From: Moanibacter sp965226025
GTDB taxonomy: Bacteria > Verrucomicrobiota > Verrucomicrobiia > Opitutales > UBA2987
Length of the DNA stretch: 64,000 nt
Assembly: GCA_965226025.1 (NCBI GenBank)
Contig: CBDDCD010000001.1
Span: forward strand, 1,984,001 to 2,048,000
Direction: 5' to 3'
Under the pieces are notes generated by a model. The model worked only from the letters and a program-made list of their open reading frames with translations, was not told where the DNA came from and did not search any database. How positions within the stretch are numbered: position 1 is the first letter of the stretch; the number at the start of each line of letters is the position of its first letter. The position numbers and the translations under genes were made by a program. Below are positions 16,429 through 24,612 of this stretch, piece after piece.

Positions 16429-17637
16429 ATGAGCGATTCATTTTCCCATAATCCGCGCAGGCAGCTATGGTGGTGCAACCTGCACCACATCGTCAACGAT
16501 GGTTATGTCGCCAGCCTCTCTCTCCTTTTGCCTTTTATCGCGGCGGATCTCGGCCTCGATTATACCACATCGGGCTTGCTGAAGACCATCAACTACAGCG
16601 CCATCTGTGCAGCGCAACTGCCGGCCGGATTTTTGGCCGAGCGCCTCGGAGAGATCCTTCTCTTAGGCTTGGGAACAGCCGTATTCGGTCTCGGTTACGC
16701 CGCCCTGCTGCTGGCCTTCACCTATCCGATCGCATTGTTGGCCGTCTTTGCGGCGGGTACCGGCGGCGGGGTATATCATCCCGTGGGCACGGGCCTGGTG
16801 GCCGACACCTTTACCGCCGAGCGGTCGGGCAGGGCCATTGGCACGCTCAACTTCTTCGGTGATGTCGGCAAGGTAATCTTCCCGGCTGTGACCGGAATCC
16901 TGATCGGTTTCGTCGGTTGGCGCGGCAGCTGTGGGATTCTGGGAGGTGTGGGCGCGGCCGTTGGTTTCTTCTACCTTGTGGCCTTTCGTCGTGATATCCG
17001 GCGGCACAGGCATCAAAAGAAGCAGCAAGAGAATAAGCCGCGACCTCGACCTCTTCGAGGCATGGCCCTGCGCCAACGCCTTGAGCGCTGGGGCATTACC
17101 CAGCCGGGACAGTTTGGTCTATACGCTACCATTGGTTCGCTCGATACCGCCATACGCGGTGGGGTAATGGCATTCCTTGGATTCTTATTGGTCCGCGAAG
17201 GTATCAGTGGAGAAACTGTTGGTTGGTGCGTTTCCTTGACCTTTCTGGGTGGAGCCATGGGCAAGCTGCTTTGTGGCCTGCCAATGCGCCGACTGGGGGC
17301 CGTGCGGCTCATCCTGTTGACCGAAGCCTTGATGATCCTCGGTTGCTGGGCCTTGCCTTATATCGCCGCCACCTCTTTCTTGTTTCTTTTTCTGCCTCTC
17401 TTCGGCTTCGTGCTTAACGGCACTTCATCTGTACTCTACATCGGCCTGGTCCCGACTTTTGCCCAGGCGCGCCGCAGCCGAGGCTACGCCTTATACTACA
17501 CCCTGAATTTCATTGCCGCCGCCGCGGCACCCTTCCTCTTCGGCCTGGCTGGCGATACCTTCGGCCTGAATGCGGTGTTCTATTTAGCCGGGGCAGCAAT
17601 GCTGGTGGTCCTGCCAGTCACGGCGTTCATTAAATAG
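16429..17637 (+). CDS. MFS transporter, fosmidomycin-resistance-like clade
   Basis: A 402-residue inner-membrane transporter with about twelve hydrophobic segments and a basic central loop (RRDIRRHRHQKKQQENKPRP) between its two halves. The N-terminal HHIVNDGYVASLSLLLPFIA resembles the Fsr/fosmidomycin-resistance branch of the major facilitator superfamily. The ATG at 16429 is chosen because it begins MSDSFSHNPRRQLWWCNLHH just before the first helix; 44 extra upstream codons in the open frame are not transporter-like. It diverges from the nitrilase gene and converges with the PhyH gene at 17639, the stops lying only a base apart. The substrate is unknown. Confidence 0.85.
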   Translation: MSDSFSHNPRRQLWWCNLHHIVNDGYVASLSLLLPFIAADLGLDYTTSGLLKTINYSAICAAQLPAGFLAERLGEILLLGLGTAVFGLGYAALLLAFTYPIALLAVFAAGTGGGVYHPVGTGLVADTFTAERSGRAIGTLNFFGDVGKVIFPAVTGILIGFVGWRGSCGILGGVGAAVGFFYLVAFRRDIRRHRHQKKQQENKPRPRPLRGMALRQRLERWGITQPGQFGLYATIGSLDTAIRGGVMAFLGFLLVREGISGETVGWCVSLTFLGGAMGKLLCGLPMRRLGAVRLILLTEALMILGCWALPYIAATSFLFLFLPLFGFVLNGTSSVLYIGLVPTFAQARRSRGYALYYTLNFIAAAAAPFLFGLAGDTFGLNAVFYLAGAAMLVVLPVTAFIK

Positions 17638-17638
17638 G

Positions 17639-18442
17639 TCACTCCCGCTTCAACTCGCCGTACTCCGGCTTCGGTTCTCCGGCCTCGCGGTCCCACTGCC
17701 ACTTTTCGACGTAGGGCTGCAAGGCATCGAACCCGAAAATCCGTCTCCCTTCTTCGCCGGCTCGCTCCAACACCTCCGGTTTGACCATGCGGCAGAGCTC
17801 GTAGGGCCCCCTCGTCCAGTTACGACGCCAGGGCGCGATCATCGCATATCGATTCTCTGAGCTGCGGTTCTCCGACGAACCGTGCCAGATGTTGGAGTGA
17901 AAAAGAATCGTCGACCCCCTCTCCGCCTCGATGATGCTAGCCTGTTCAACAGAATCGTCCGGAATTCCGTTCGATTCGACCCGATGGCTGCCCGGAACCA
18001 CCTGCGTAGCGCCATTTTGGCTGGTGAATTCGCTGACGCAGAAAATCGTATTTATGGACATGGCGTGACTTGTGATGCGCAGCCCTTCGTCAACCGGTGC
18101 CTGCGAGCGCGATCGCAAATGCCCGGTGACGGAGCCATCGGCATGCAAACCTCCGCCGCCCTTGCACGGTTCGATGATGGATCCGTGCACAGCGCACAGC
18201 ACCGTATCCTGCCCCAGGAAATGGCGGATGAGACGCAGCAGATCCGGAATCAGATAGACTCGCTCAAACACTTCAGCCTTGTTGAAGACGCACTCCAGTC
18301 CGCCTCGTTCTCTGCTATTCGCCATGCGGTTCAGCTCCCGTGTCGCCGTGTCGCATTCATCGGGAGTGAGCATCCCGGGGATCACCGTATACCCATCCCG
18401 CTGCACGTTTTCACAATGGTTGTCGAATTCAGTTTCATTCAT
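17639..18442 (-). CDS. Phytanoyl-CoA dioxygenase (PhyH) family protein
   Basis: A 267-residue dioxygenase of normal PhyH length. The Fe(II) ligands are LHADGS (His100, Asp102) and IWHGSSEN (His187), with an Arg in SSENRYAMIAPW for alpha-ketoglutarate. The PGSH loop (VVPGSHRVES) is typical. The N-terminus is CENVQRDGYTVIPGMLTPDE. Its stop abuts the end of the convergent MFS gene. The C-terminal tail is charged (EPKPEYGELKRE). It probably hydroxylates a small molecule tied to the adjacent nitrilase, transporter and amidase genes. Confidence 0.88.
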   Translation of the reverse strand: MNETEFDNHCENVQRDGYTVIPGMLTPDECDTATRELNRMANSRERGGLECVFNKAEVFERVYLIPDLLRLIRHFLGQDTVLCAVHGSIIEPCKGGGGLHADGSVTGHLRSRSQAPVDEGLRITSHAMSINTIFCVSEFTSQNGATQVVPGSHRVESNGIPDDSVEQASIIEAERGSTILFHSNIWHGSSENRSSENRYAMIAPWRRNWTRGPYELCRMVKPEVLERAGEEGRRIFGFDALQPYVEKWQWDREAGEPKPEYGELKRE

Positions 18443-18587
18443 GTCGCCTTGCCTCCTAACGATCTGTGTGGTCGACCAATTTCTTAGAGCTTCGTTCAGA
18501 TGATCTGACCATCGAATTTAATGCATACCGGTGTGCGGGGTGTAAAGCTCCACTTCTCTCGAACGTCGGTATCATCAGCCGCCTGAA

Positions 18588-18623
18588 TGGAGAGGCGAGG
18601 GCTCGAGGGCCCTCGCCCCTTCA
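18588..18623. repeat. Dispersed palindromic element, family P1, collapsed copy 3
   Basis: The two half-arms of the P1 family lie back to back with the spacer lost: a left end TGGAGAGGCGAGG joined to GCTCGAGGGCCCTCGCCCC. It sits in the 260-base gap between the PhyH and amidase genes. It looks like a deletion derivative of the longer elements at 9263, 11309 and 53973. Confidence 0.65.
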
Positions 18624-18701
18624 CTTCACGGTTTCTTTTCCTCGCAGATTCCCGAAAATTCGTGGCCTCGAAACCCGATGAAAAAGTACGAGGATAGCGC
18701 A

Positions 18702-20087
18702 CTACACCGGCGGAGACTGCCACCCGCCAAATGCTTGCTCCAGAATCGCGGCAACCGCCATAGCTACGTCCTCTCGCCACGGTCGAACCGCCACCTGCAG
18801 GCCAATGGGTAAACCCTCCGGTGAGGTACCGCAACGGACGACGATCGCGGGCCAACCGGTGAGATTGAATATGCGCGTATAGGTATAGCCATCGCCCTTG
18901 GCGAATATCTCTCCATGGGGTGCGGCTGGAAAGGCGTTGGCCGGACATAGAATGAAGTCGTAATCGGCCATGAAGCCAACCATGGCGCTGCGAAACCGGT
19001 CAACCCGAGTCAGTAGCGAAGAGTATTCCGACCCTGAGACCGGCTCGCCCCCAAGGAATCGATCTCTAACGAGCGGATGCACCTCGGTGGTTCCCGCCGC
19101 ATCGAGAATTCGCTGAATCCAGGCGCCGCCGTCGGCCACGAGGAGCTCCCGCCACACCTCCGTCGAGGAGGCGGCTTCCGCGGGACAATCTTCCTCGAGC
19201 TTGACTCCTTCCTCTGCCAGCGCCTTGACGCCATCAACTACGGTCTGCACTGTTTCGGGGGTCGGCGATACGATCCCGTTGTCAGTGAAGAAAGCGCCAC
19301 GCAGATCGCCGAGCACGACGGCACCCGGGTCGTCCAAGGGCATCGGGACCACACTGGGATCCCGCCAATCCACTCCGGCGATGACGCCGAGGATCAGCTT
19401 GATATCTTCGACGTGACGCGCCAGAGGGCCGATCTGGGTCAGTGGACTCAAAGCGCCCAGATCGTAGGAGACGATGTGTCCTGTGCTGGGGACGCGGCCG
19501 AAGGTCGGCTTCAACCCGGCGATACCGCAAAAGTGAGCAGGCTGGCGAATGCTGCCTCCTGTATCGCTGCCCAGATCGAAAGCCGACCCGCAGGCCGCGA
19601 CGATGGCCGCAGGACCAGCGCTGCTTTCGCCCGGTGAGCGGGCAAGATCGTATGGATTATTAGTGCGGCCGTAGACTAGGTTATCGGTCTCGGCGCTGAG
19701 GGTCAGCTCCGGCGTATTGGTCTTGCTGAGCAGAATGGCGCCGGCCTGCCGCAAGCGGGCGACCACGGTTGCATCCCGTTCCGGAACGAACGACGCTCGG
19801 CCCTGGGTGCCGGCAGCGGTGATAAGGTCGGCCGTGTCGATCGAATCCTTGATCGTCATGGGTACGCCGTGCAGTGGTCCCGGGCTGTCGCCACGCGCGA
19901 GGGAAGCGTCAGCAGCGCGGGCATCGGCCAATGCTCCCTCCGATCGTATTTGGACAACCGCATTGAGGGTAGGGTTCACCTCTGCTATCCGATCGAGGTG
20001 GGCCTGGACCACCTCCACCGCCGAGACAGACTTCTCCTTTATGGCCGCGACCTGGCAGGTCGCGGAGAATGTGATGATGTCATCCAT
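18702..20087 (-). CDS. Amidase (amidase-signature family)
   Basis: A 461-residue amidase with the Ser-cisSer-Lys triad: Lys80 in MTIKDSIDTA, the cis-Ser in SPGESSAGPA (near 155) and the nucleophile Ser179 in GSDTGGSIRQPAHF. It is related to GatA and indoleacetamide or aryl-acylamide hydrolases, but no GatB/GatC genes are nearby, so a catabolic amidase is more likely. ATG 20087 (MDDIITFSATCQVAAIKEK) is preferred to GTG 20132 because the family motif begins right after it. Together with the nitrilase at 15413 it gives this segment two amide-cleaving enzymes around one MFS transporter. Confidence 0.88.
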   Translation of the reverse strand: MDDIITFSATCQVAAIKEKSVSAVEVVQAHLDRIAEVNPTLNAVVQIRSEGALADARAADASLARGDSPGPLHGVPMTIKDSIDTADLITAAGTQGRASFVPERDATVVARLRQAGAILLSKTNTPELTLSAETDNLVYGRTNNPYDLARSPGESSAGPAAIVAACGSAFDLGSDTGGSIRQPAHFCGIAGLKPTFGRVPSTGHIVSYDLGALSPLTQIGPLARHVEDIKLILGVIAGVDWRDPSVVPMPLDDPGAVVLGDLRGAFFTDNGIVSPTPETVQTVVDGVKALAEEGVKLEEDCPAEAASSTEVWRELLVADGGAWIQRILDAAGTTEVHPLVRDRFLGGEPVSGSEYSSLLTRVDRFRSAMVGFMADYDFILCPANAFPAAPHGEIFAKGDGYTYTRIFNLTGWPAIVVRCGTSPEGLPIGLQVAVRPWREDVAMAVAAILEQAFGGWQSPPV

Positions 20088-20147
20088 GGGAAAGCTCGGG
20101 AATCTCTCGTTTTCCGTTCGGACGAAAGACACTCAAGTCATTGGGTG

Positions 20148-20192
20148 TGCGACGGATGAAAGCACCGCAACGGGTACGGATCAAGTATTCCC
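20148..20192. repeat. Dispersed non-palindromic repeat, family R2, copy 1
   Basis: Begins TGCGACGGATGAAAGCACCG and continues with a second AACGGGTACGGATCAAG unit. Near-identical stretches occur at 29065-29100 and 45573-45617. It lies upstream of the amidase gene. Confidence 0.6.
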
Positions 20193-20277
20193 CTCTCGAA
20201 TCGGAGTCGCCTTCATTTTCAAATGGCCTGCGAATAGTCTAACGCAGCCTAGCCGCAACCGAATTAGGTGAATGATA

Positions 20278-20340
20278 ACAGACCAACCGCAGATTACCCA
20301 GATTAACCAGATTCAATATCTGCGTAATCTGTGGTCAAAA
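20278..20340. repeat. Inverted AGATTA-rich repeat
   Basis: The left side GACCAACCGCAGATTACCCA and right side TCTGCGTAATCTGTGGTC are largely complementary, around a run of AGATTAACCAGATT words. It resembles the ACCACAGATTACACAGATT type of dispersed repeat common in environmental genomes. It lies between the amidase start and the hypothetical gene at 20401. Confidence 0.55.
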
Positions 20341-20400
20341 TTCGGCTGGAAAAATAGGGTCTTACTGGATTGTACCTCAGACCGACAACGGAACGGGGCG

Positions 20401-20922
20401 TCACTCGTGCAGAGCGGGCTGATAGAGCCCGACGCTGTAGAACTCGTAGGACGCCGCCTTATCGGGGAAATCAACGACGTGGACGGTGAAGCGCGAGGGC
20501 ACGCCGGTATGGCCCATGTGGTCGCGGAAAAAGCCGCTGTAGGCCTCCGCATAATCCTGCCGGAGACGGTTCTGTTCGGCGACAAACCCTTCCGGATCGA
20601 GACGGGGATCCGGCGCTTTGGGCTGCGACGCGAAGGCATGCAACTCGATGAAATCGATCTTGCCGATCGAATCGCAGATGCCGGCGTCCTGCAGCCACTT
20701 CTCCCAGGAACGGAAGACGAGTTCGACCTCGATTTTCGGCTGCATCGTCACCAGCTCATCGCGATTCAAAGCGTTCATGGCCGAATAGCCGCCGGTCAAC
20801 CCGGCAAAGTGGATCTTAAGGTCCCCGCCATCGAGCTGCTCGGTGACAAGGTTGGAAAGGACCGGCGCATCCCCACCGTAGTAGTAGGTTAGACGTCCCC
20901 GCTTCTTTACGTTAAATGCCAT
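20401..20922 (-). CDS. Hypothetical protein
   Basis: A 173-residue soluble protein that I do not recognise. It has an ATG start, no signal peptide and no membrane segment. It begins MAFNVKKRGRLTYYYGGDAP. The middle is rich in aromatic and charged residues (EVELVFRSWEKWLQDAGI, SGFFRDHMGHTGV). The C-terminus ends in HVVDFPDKAASYEFYSVGLY. The even codon use and coherent length argue that it is a real gene. It lies between the amidase and CehA-like genes on the same strand, but repeat-bearing gaps of about 300 bases on both sides make a shared operon doubtful. Confidence 0.6.
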   Translation of the reverse strand: MAFNVKKRGRLTYYYGGDAPVLSNLVTEQLDGGDLKIHFAGLTGGYSAMNALNRDELVTMQPKIEVELVFRSWEKWLQDAGICDSIGKIDFIELHAFASQPKAPDPRLDPEGFVAEQNRLRQDYAEAYSGFFRDHMGHTGVPSRFTVHVVDFPDKAASYEFYSVGLYQPALHE

Positions 20923-21229
20923 TCTGACTCAGATAGCCTCTCTCCTTTTCCGCTTTTTTCAATCAATAAAACCTCGTCCTCTAATTCATCAGGTAGGGCC
21001 GATCTGAATCTCACTCAAGGTCCGCGGGCAACACGATCTCCATTCCGAACTGCAACTAAAAGTGATCCGATCGGATCACTTTTAGTTGCAGTGAAACTTA
21101 CCTATCGCCGATCTCAGCTAAGTTTCCGCTCTGTTTCAAGGCAGAGCAATTAGGAAGATGTCGGTAGTGGATTCTGCCGTGATTCAAGAAAACGCCGAGA
21201 AAACCGGGACTCGCCGCAAAGAATCGAAA
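20923..21229. other. Gene-free stretch with a long perfect palindrome
   Basis: About 305 bases downstream of the CehA-like gene. The only structure seen is the 44-base palindrome at 21049-21092; nothing else was recognised. Confidence 0.5.
21049..21092. repeat. Perfect 44-bp palindrome with no loop
   Basis: The left half 21049-21070 starts ACTGCAACTAAAAGTGATCC and the right half 21071-21092 is its exact complement, with no spacer and CCGATCGG at the centre. It lies about 140 bases beyond the stop of the CehA-like gene and is not followed by a U-tract on either strand. Confidence 0.9.
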
Positions 21230-23062
21230 CTACGACCGACAGCTTCCTAGCCAGACCGGGCTGAGCCAGGCCCGGTGTCCGTCCTGCTGTCGCAATCGAA
21301 GATAGTAATAGGCCCAATCACCTTCGGGCGCAGGGAGTCGCTCGTCGTTCAGTTCAACATCCCAGGAATTCGGTTTCCGCTGCCACACTGTCCTCCCCAT
21401 AGAAACAATTTCGACGACCTCGATGGGGGCGGTTCCGTGGAGGCGTGCTGAAAAGGCGACCGGACCGTTTGAAGCCAAAGTTCCTTCGGCTCCCGAACGG
21501 ACACCGTTGACGAAAAATTCGCAGACGATCGGCACTCCCGAAGTCGCGTAGGTCCATCGTTGATCCAAAGCCTGCCAGATGGCATCACGGGATAATTCGG
21601 GAGCGCGGTAGCATGTCATTCCCACGTATTGACCCGGTTTCTGGGTGGGGTATCCCTCGTGATTATCGGTACCGGCAACGAACCCCAGCCTCCAACCGAG
21701 TGCCAATGCATCCTGCACTGACGCTCCTTGATCTCCCATCTTGATACCCCAGTAGGCGTCCAATGCATCCGCCTCAAAGTTGCTGCGTCCTTGCACGATC
21801 TCCACCAGACGCGCCCTAGGATTTGGTATCGACCAGTCGTATTTCGCCCAGAATATTCCCTTGCTCAGAAGTTCCCGGTGGGTGCCTCGTTCGATCACCT
21901 GGCCGCAGTTAGGATGATGCGGCACCATCACCACGTCGTCCGGAAAGGTTACCTCCGAAGGGCAGACGTCCGGGTTCCACAGCCAGGTTCCACCCTTCGA
22001 TTCGGGAGTGCGCAGATAGAGATTGGCGTGTCCATAGGCGTTCGAGCTTTCCCATGCGGGAACCGTCACAAAGCGTCCCGGCTCGTAAAACTCTTCGTTG
22101 ACCGTGAGGCATTCAACCCAAGCCGGACCAATGGGGGCATGGTCGGTCATGGCGACGACGTCGAGGTTCAGATAGTCCCGCGCATAGGCGTAGGCGGCAC
22201 GAGGATCGCGGTCGCCGTCAACGGAGAGACGAGTATGGAAGTGCATGGCCCCGAAGAAGTGTTTTCGCACACCTTCGAGGGAGGACACCACGGGTCCGGT
22301 TGTGGCTTCCAAGCCTCGTTCAATTTCCCGCACCGCTATGCGGACAGGTGTCGGCCTTTCGATCTCAACTCCTTCAACAACCGAGCGTCCGTCATTTCCA
22401 ATCGGAATCGTTGCCGGCAGACTCGGGCCTTCCGGGTATGAACTGATTGTGACCTCCCCTCGGAAATCGGGAATCGGGTTAAGATTGTCGTCGGTAGCAA
22501 AGATGACCAGACGGCGCTTACCTGAATCATTGGGGGCGACGGTGATTCGAGCCTCAAGGCGCGTAGCATTGCCCGGACTGTTATGAAGACGAAACGAAGG
22601 ACCGACGCATACGAATTCATACGATTCAGGCTTTCTTACTTTAACTTGGAGGGAACCCTCCACATCGGCGTGAGGCGAACTGTTGGCGAGGAACGGGAAC
22701 ACGAGGCGCGACCCTGGAGAAATTGACTGGGTGACCTGCACAGTGCACAAATAGAGTTCCCCAACGGGGCGGCCGACGAGTCCGCCTCCGGCCGGCCCCA
22801 CCCCGCCGCGTATCATCTCGTCCCATCCGATCGGCAGTCCATGGCCGAGCACAACCGCACCCTCTCCATTCTCAACCGACGCACCTTCAGATTTCCAATC
22901 GCGGGTAAAGGAGTGAAAAGTGGTGATGACGACCCGAATATCCGTCCCCGATTCCAGCCCTTGCGGACACTCGACGATGACTCGCAGCGATTTCGTTTCG
23001 CGGTTCGTCGCGACGAACTTCATCGTCCCCTCAAAGACTACGTTCAATGATTCCATTACCAT
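21230..23062 (-). CDS. CehA/McbA-type (PHP/DUF3604-like) metallohydrolase
   Basis: A 610-residue protein. The N-terminal about 260 residues are beta-rich. A PHP-like metal-dependent hydrolase domain follows, with HFFGAMHFHTRLSVDGDRDP, VVAMTDHAPIGP, VPAWESS, YGHANLYL, MVPHHP and FVAGTDNHEGYPTQ as successive metal-ligand motifs. A short C-terminal beta domain (IVCEFFVNGVRSG...) completes it. CehA-type enzymes hydrolyse carbamate and phosphate esters; DUF3604 proteins are widespread near sulfatases and dioxygenases. ATG 23062 is supported by AGAGGG 8 bases upstream. No signal peptide is seen. The substrate is not known. Confidence 0.82.
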   Translation of the reverse strand: MVMESLNVVFEGTMKFVATNRETKSLRVIVECPQGLESGTDIRVVITTFHSFTRDWKSEGASVENGEGAVVLGHGLPIGWDEMIRGGVGPAGGGLVGRPVGELYLCTVQVTQSISPGSRLVFPFLANSSPHADVEGSLQVKVRKPESYEFVCVGPSFRLHNSPGNATRLEARITVAPNDSGKRRLVIFATDDNLNPIPDFRGEVTISSYPEGPSLPATIPIGNDGRSVVEGVEIERPTPVRIAVREIERGLEATTGPVVSSLEGVRKHFFGAMHFHTRLSVDGDRDPRAAYAYARDYLNLDVVAMTDHAPIGPAWVECLTVNEEFYEPGRFVTVPAWESSNAYGHANLYLRTPESKGGTWLWNPDVCPSEVTFPDDVVMVPHHPNCGQVIERGTHRELLSKGIFWAKYDWSIPNPRARLVEIVQGRSNFEADALDAYWGIKMGDQGASVQDALALGWRLGFVAGTDNHEGYPTQKPGQYVGMTCYRAPELSRDAIWQALDQRWTYATSGVPIVCEFFVNGVRSGAEGTLASNGPVAFSARLHGTAPIEVVEIVSMGRTVWQRKPNSWDVELNDERLPAPEGDWAYYYLRLRQQDGHRAWLSPVWLGSCRS

Positions 23063-23125
23063 TGGAAAGTCCCTCTACTTTCAATCTGCGGTTTCCTCGA
23101 ATCCGAAGTCAATTATCTTTCATTC

Positions 23126-23148
23126 GTAGAGGAACGCGTAAGCGTTTC
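23126..23148. repeat. REPIN half-copy, family R1
   Basis: GTAGAGGAACGCGTAAGCGT followed by TTC is a diverged single arm of the REPIN-like element at 30389-30453 (arm core GTAGCGGAATGCGTGAGCAT). It lies just upstream of the CehA-like gene. Confidence 0.5.
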
Positions 23149-23541
23149 TGGAGCCCGACTCTGACGGTGGAATCATAGGAGTCCGCTCGCGAAGGATTTG
23201 CCGATTCGATACTCCAACCCGGTTCATCCCGCGCCCCTCGACTTCGCTCGGGGCCTTCGGCAAGCGCGGTCCTACAGTCCTGTCACCCGTTGCAATTCGA
23301 TGTTTGCCGACTTTCAGCTTGGGAAAATGATAGGACAGTCCGGTTAAAAAACAAGAAAATCGGTTGCAGGCAGAGAGCGCGCACGTTACAGATGGGTGCT
23401 TGCAAAAAGTAAGTTAATGAAGACTCCCCGACGCAAGCGTCGGGGTATCGAACTCCTTCGCCATTCGGACCGTAATTGCCTATGTTGTACTCGACGTTGA
23501 AACGGACTTGCCCCGAGGGGCTTACCTGAATAACACGTTGC

Positions 23542-23740
23542 AGGCTCCCCCGGTCTCGTACCGGGGTGGCGCCCGGTTTTCAGCTACCATACCCGACTGG
23601 ATCAGAATACCCCTCCCCCGGCCCTTCTCCCCCCAGTCGTTGTCACGACTGGGGGGAGAAGGGCCGGGGGAGGGGTTGGTGGGTGTCACCATTCTGTAGC
23701 ACCGAATCAGCGCCACCCCGGTACGAGACCGGGGGAGCCT
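23542..23740. repeat. Doubly nested palindromic element
   Basis: Outer arms of 31 bases (23542-23572 and 23710-23740, starting AGGCTCCCCCGGTCTCGTAC) are perfectly complementary. Inside lies a second perfect 31-base palindrome (23610-23640 and 23645-23675, starting CCCCTCCCCCGGCCCTTCTC) with a 4-base loop TGTC. The inner stem is extremely G+C-rich. There is no coding capacity, so it looks like a non-autonomous element or a strong nucleic-acid structure. Confidence 0.9.
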
Positions 23741-23895
23741 CCGCCAAAAGGACGCTATACACCCACCGAGGGCCATCCTACCACGAACATCCTTCCTACG
23801 GCTGGATCGGGCGTTCCACGCACGATCATGCCTCAGAAAGTCAGCGACCCCGCAGCAAGCTACGGGGAATTACCAAGTTCAACCGACGCAAAACT

Positions 23896-24344
23896 ATGAG
23901 TGAACAAAAACCAGGACAGTTCGGGTGGAACGAACTCGTGAGTCAGGACAAGGATGGCAGCCAGAAGTTCTACGCCGAACTTCTCGGCTGGACGACTGAA
24001 GAAATGGAAATGGGGCCGGGTGCGACGTACACCATGTTCAAGCAGGGCGAGGAGCCGGTTGCGAGATGCATCGCAGCCCCGCCAGAGGCTGGCGACGCGT
24101 CCACCATGTGGATGAACTACATCATGGTCGAAGACCTCGATGCCGCTGTGGCGAAGGCCAGCGAACTTGGGGCCAGCATCTGCAAGGAGCGAGTGGAGCT
24201 GGTGTCGAGCGCATGGCCTTCGTCCACGGGAAAGAGGAGGGCGAGCCCAGCTCCGAAGCGAAGCCCATGCCCGGCGATCAATTCCCTACTGCCCACTTCG
24301 CCGAAATGGATCAGGCGAGGGCGTGGTTGAAGGAAGGCCTTTGA
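23896..24344 (+). pseudogene. Glyoxalase/VOC-family protein, frameshifted
   Basis: MSEQKPGQFGWNELVSQDKD, then FYAELLGWTTEEMEMGPGATY and MWMNYIMVEDLDAAVAKASE, form the first three-quarters of a VOC-superfamily protein of the type annotated as glyoxalase/bleomycin-resistance-like. After ...GASICKERVEL (about 24205) the frame degenerates into a basic tail. Another frame takes over with GVERMAFVHGKEEG and runs to a stop at 24342-24344. An indel around 24200-24215 explains this. Intact relatives have about 125-130 residues. The later part does not look like a normal VOC end, so more than one lesion is possible. A VOC paralogue that looks intact is at 44031-44417. Confidence 0.65.
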
Positions 24345-24612
24345 ACCCGGCTTGGGAATCTGTCGGACTTTGCACTTCGCAACGGAGCTGGACGTGCGAT
24401 TGGAAGTTGAAAGGGCTGATTGGCAACCCGATTGATTCCGACAGACTCCTAGCCCGTATTTCTCAGGAATTTCCGGGGACTGTCTTGCGACCGGATCCGT
24501 CATCCTCTGGTTGGATGCACACTGGAGACTAAAAGCCCGCCGGGTGCGCTGTTCGAAGTCTTCGACCAAGCTGATCGGCGGCTGGGGCCGTCTTCGAATC
24601 AGGGCCTAATTT

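Larger units (their letters stand above)
23063..23895. other. Repeat-rich gene-free stretch
   Basis: About 830 bases with no credible gene. It holds a REPIN half-copy (23126-23148) and the nested 199-bp palindrome (23542-23740). The long open frames here are low-complexity readings of those repeats. Confidence 0.6.

Noticed and set aside
12795..20087. A secondary-metabolite gene cluster
   Set aside because: No polyketide synthase, non-ribosomal synthetase, terpene or RiPP core genes are present; the enzymes are catabolic types.
18702..20087. GatA subunit of the tRNA amidotransferase
   Set aside because: No gatB or gatC is adjacent and the sequence between motifs is more like catabolic amidases.
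23508..23895. Long open frames in the nested-palindrome region
   Set aside because: They are low-complexity Pro/Gly/Arg readings of palindromic DNA with no motifs.
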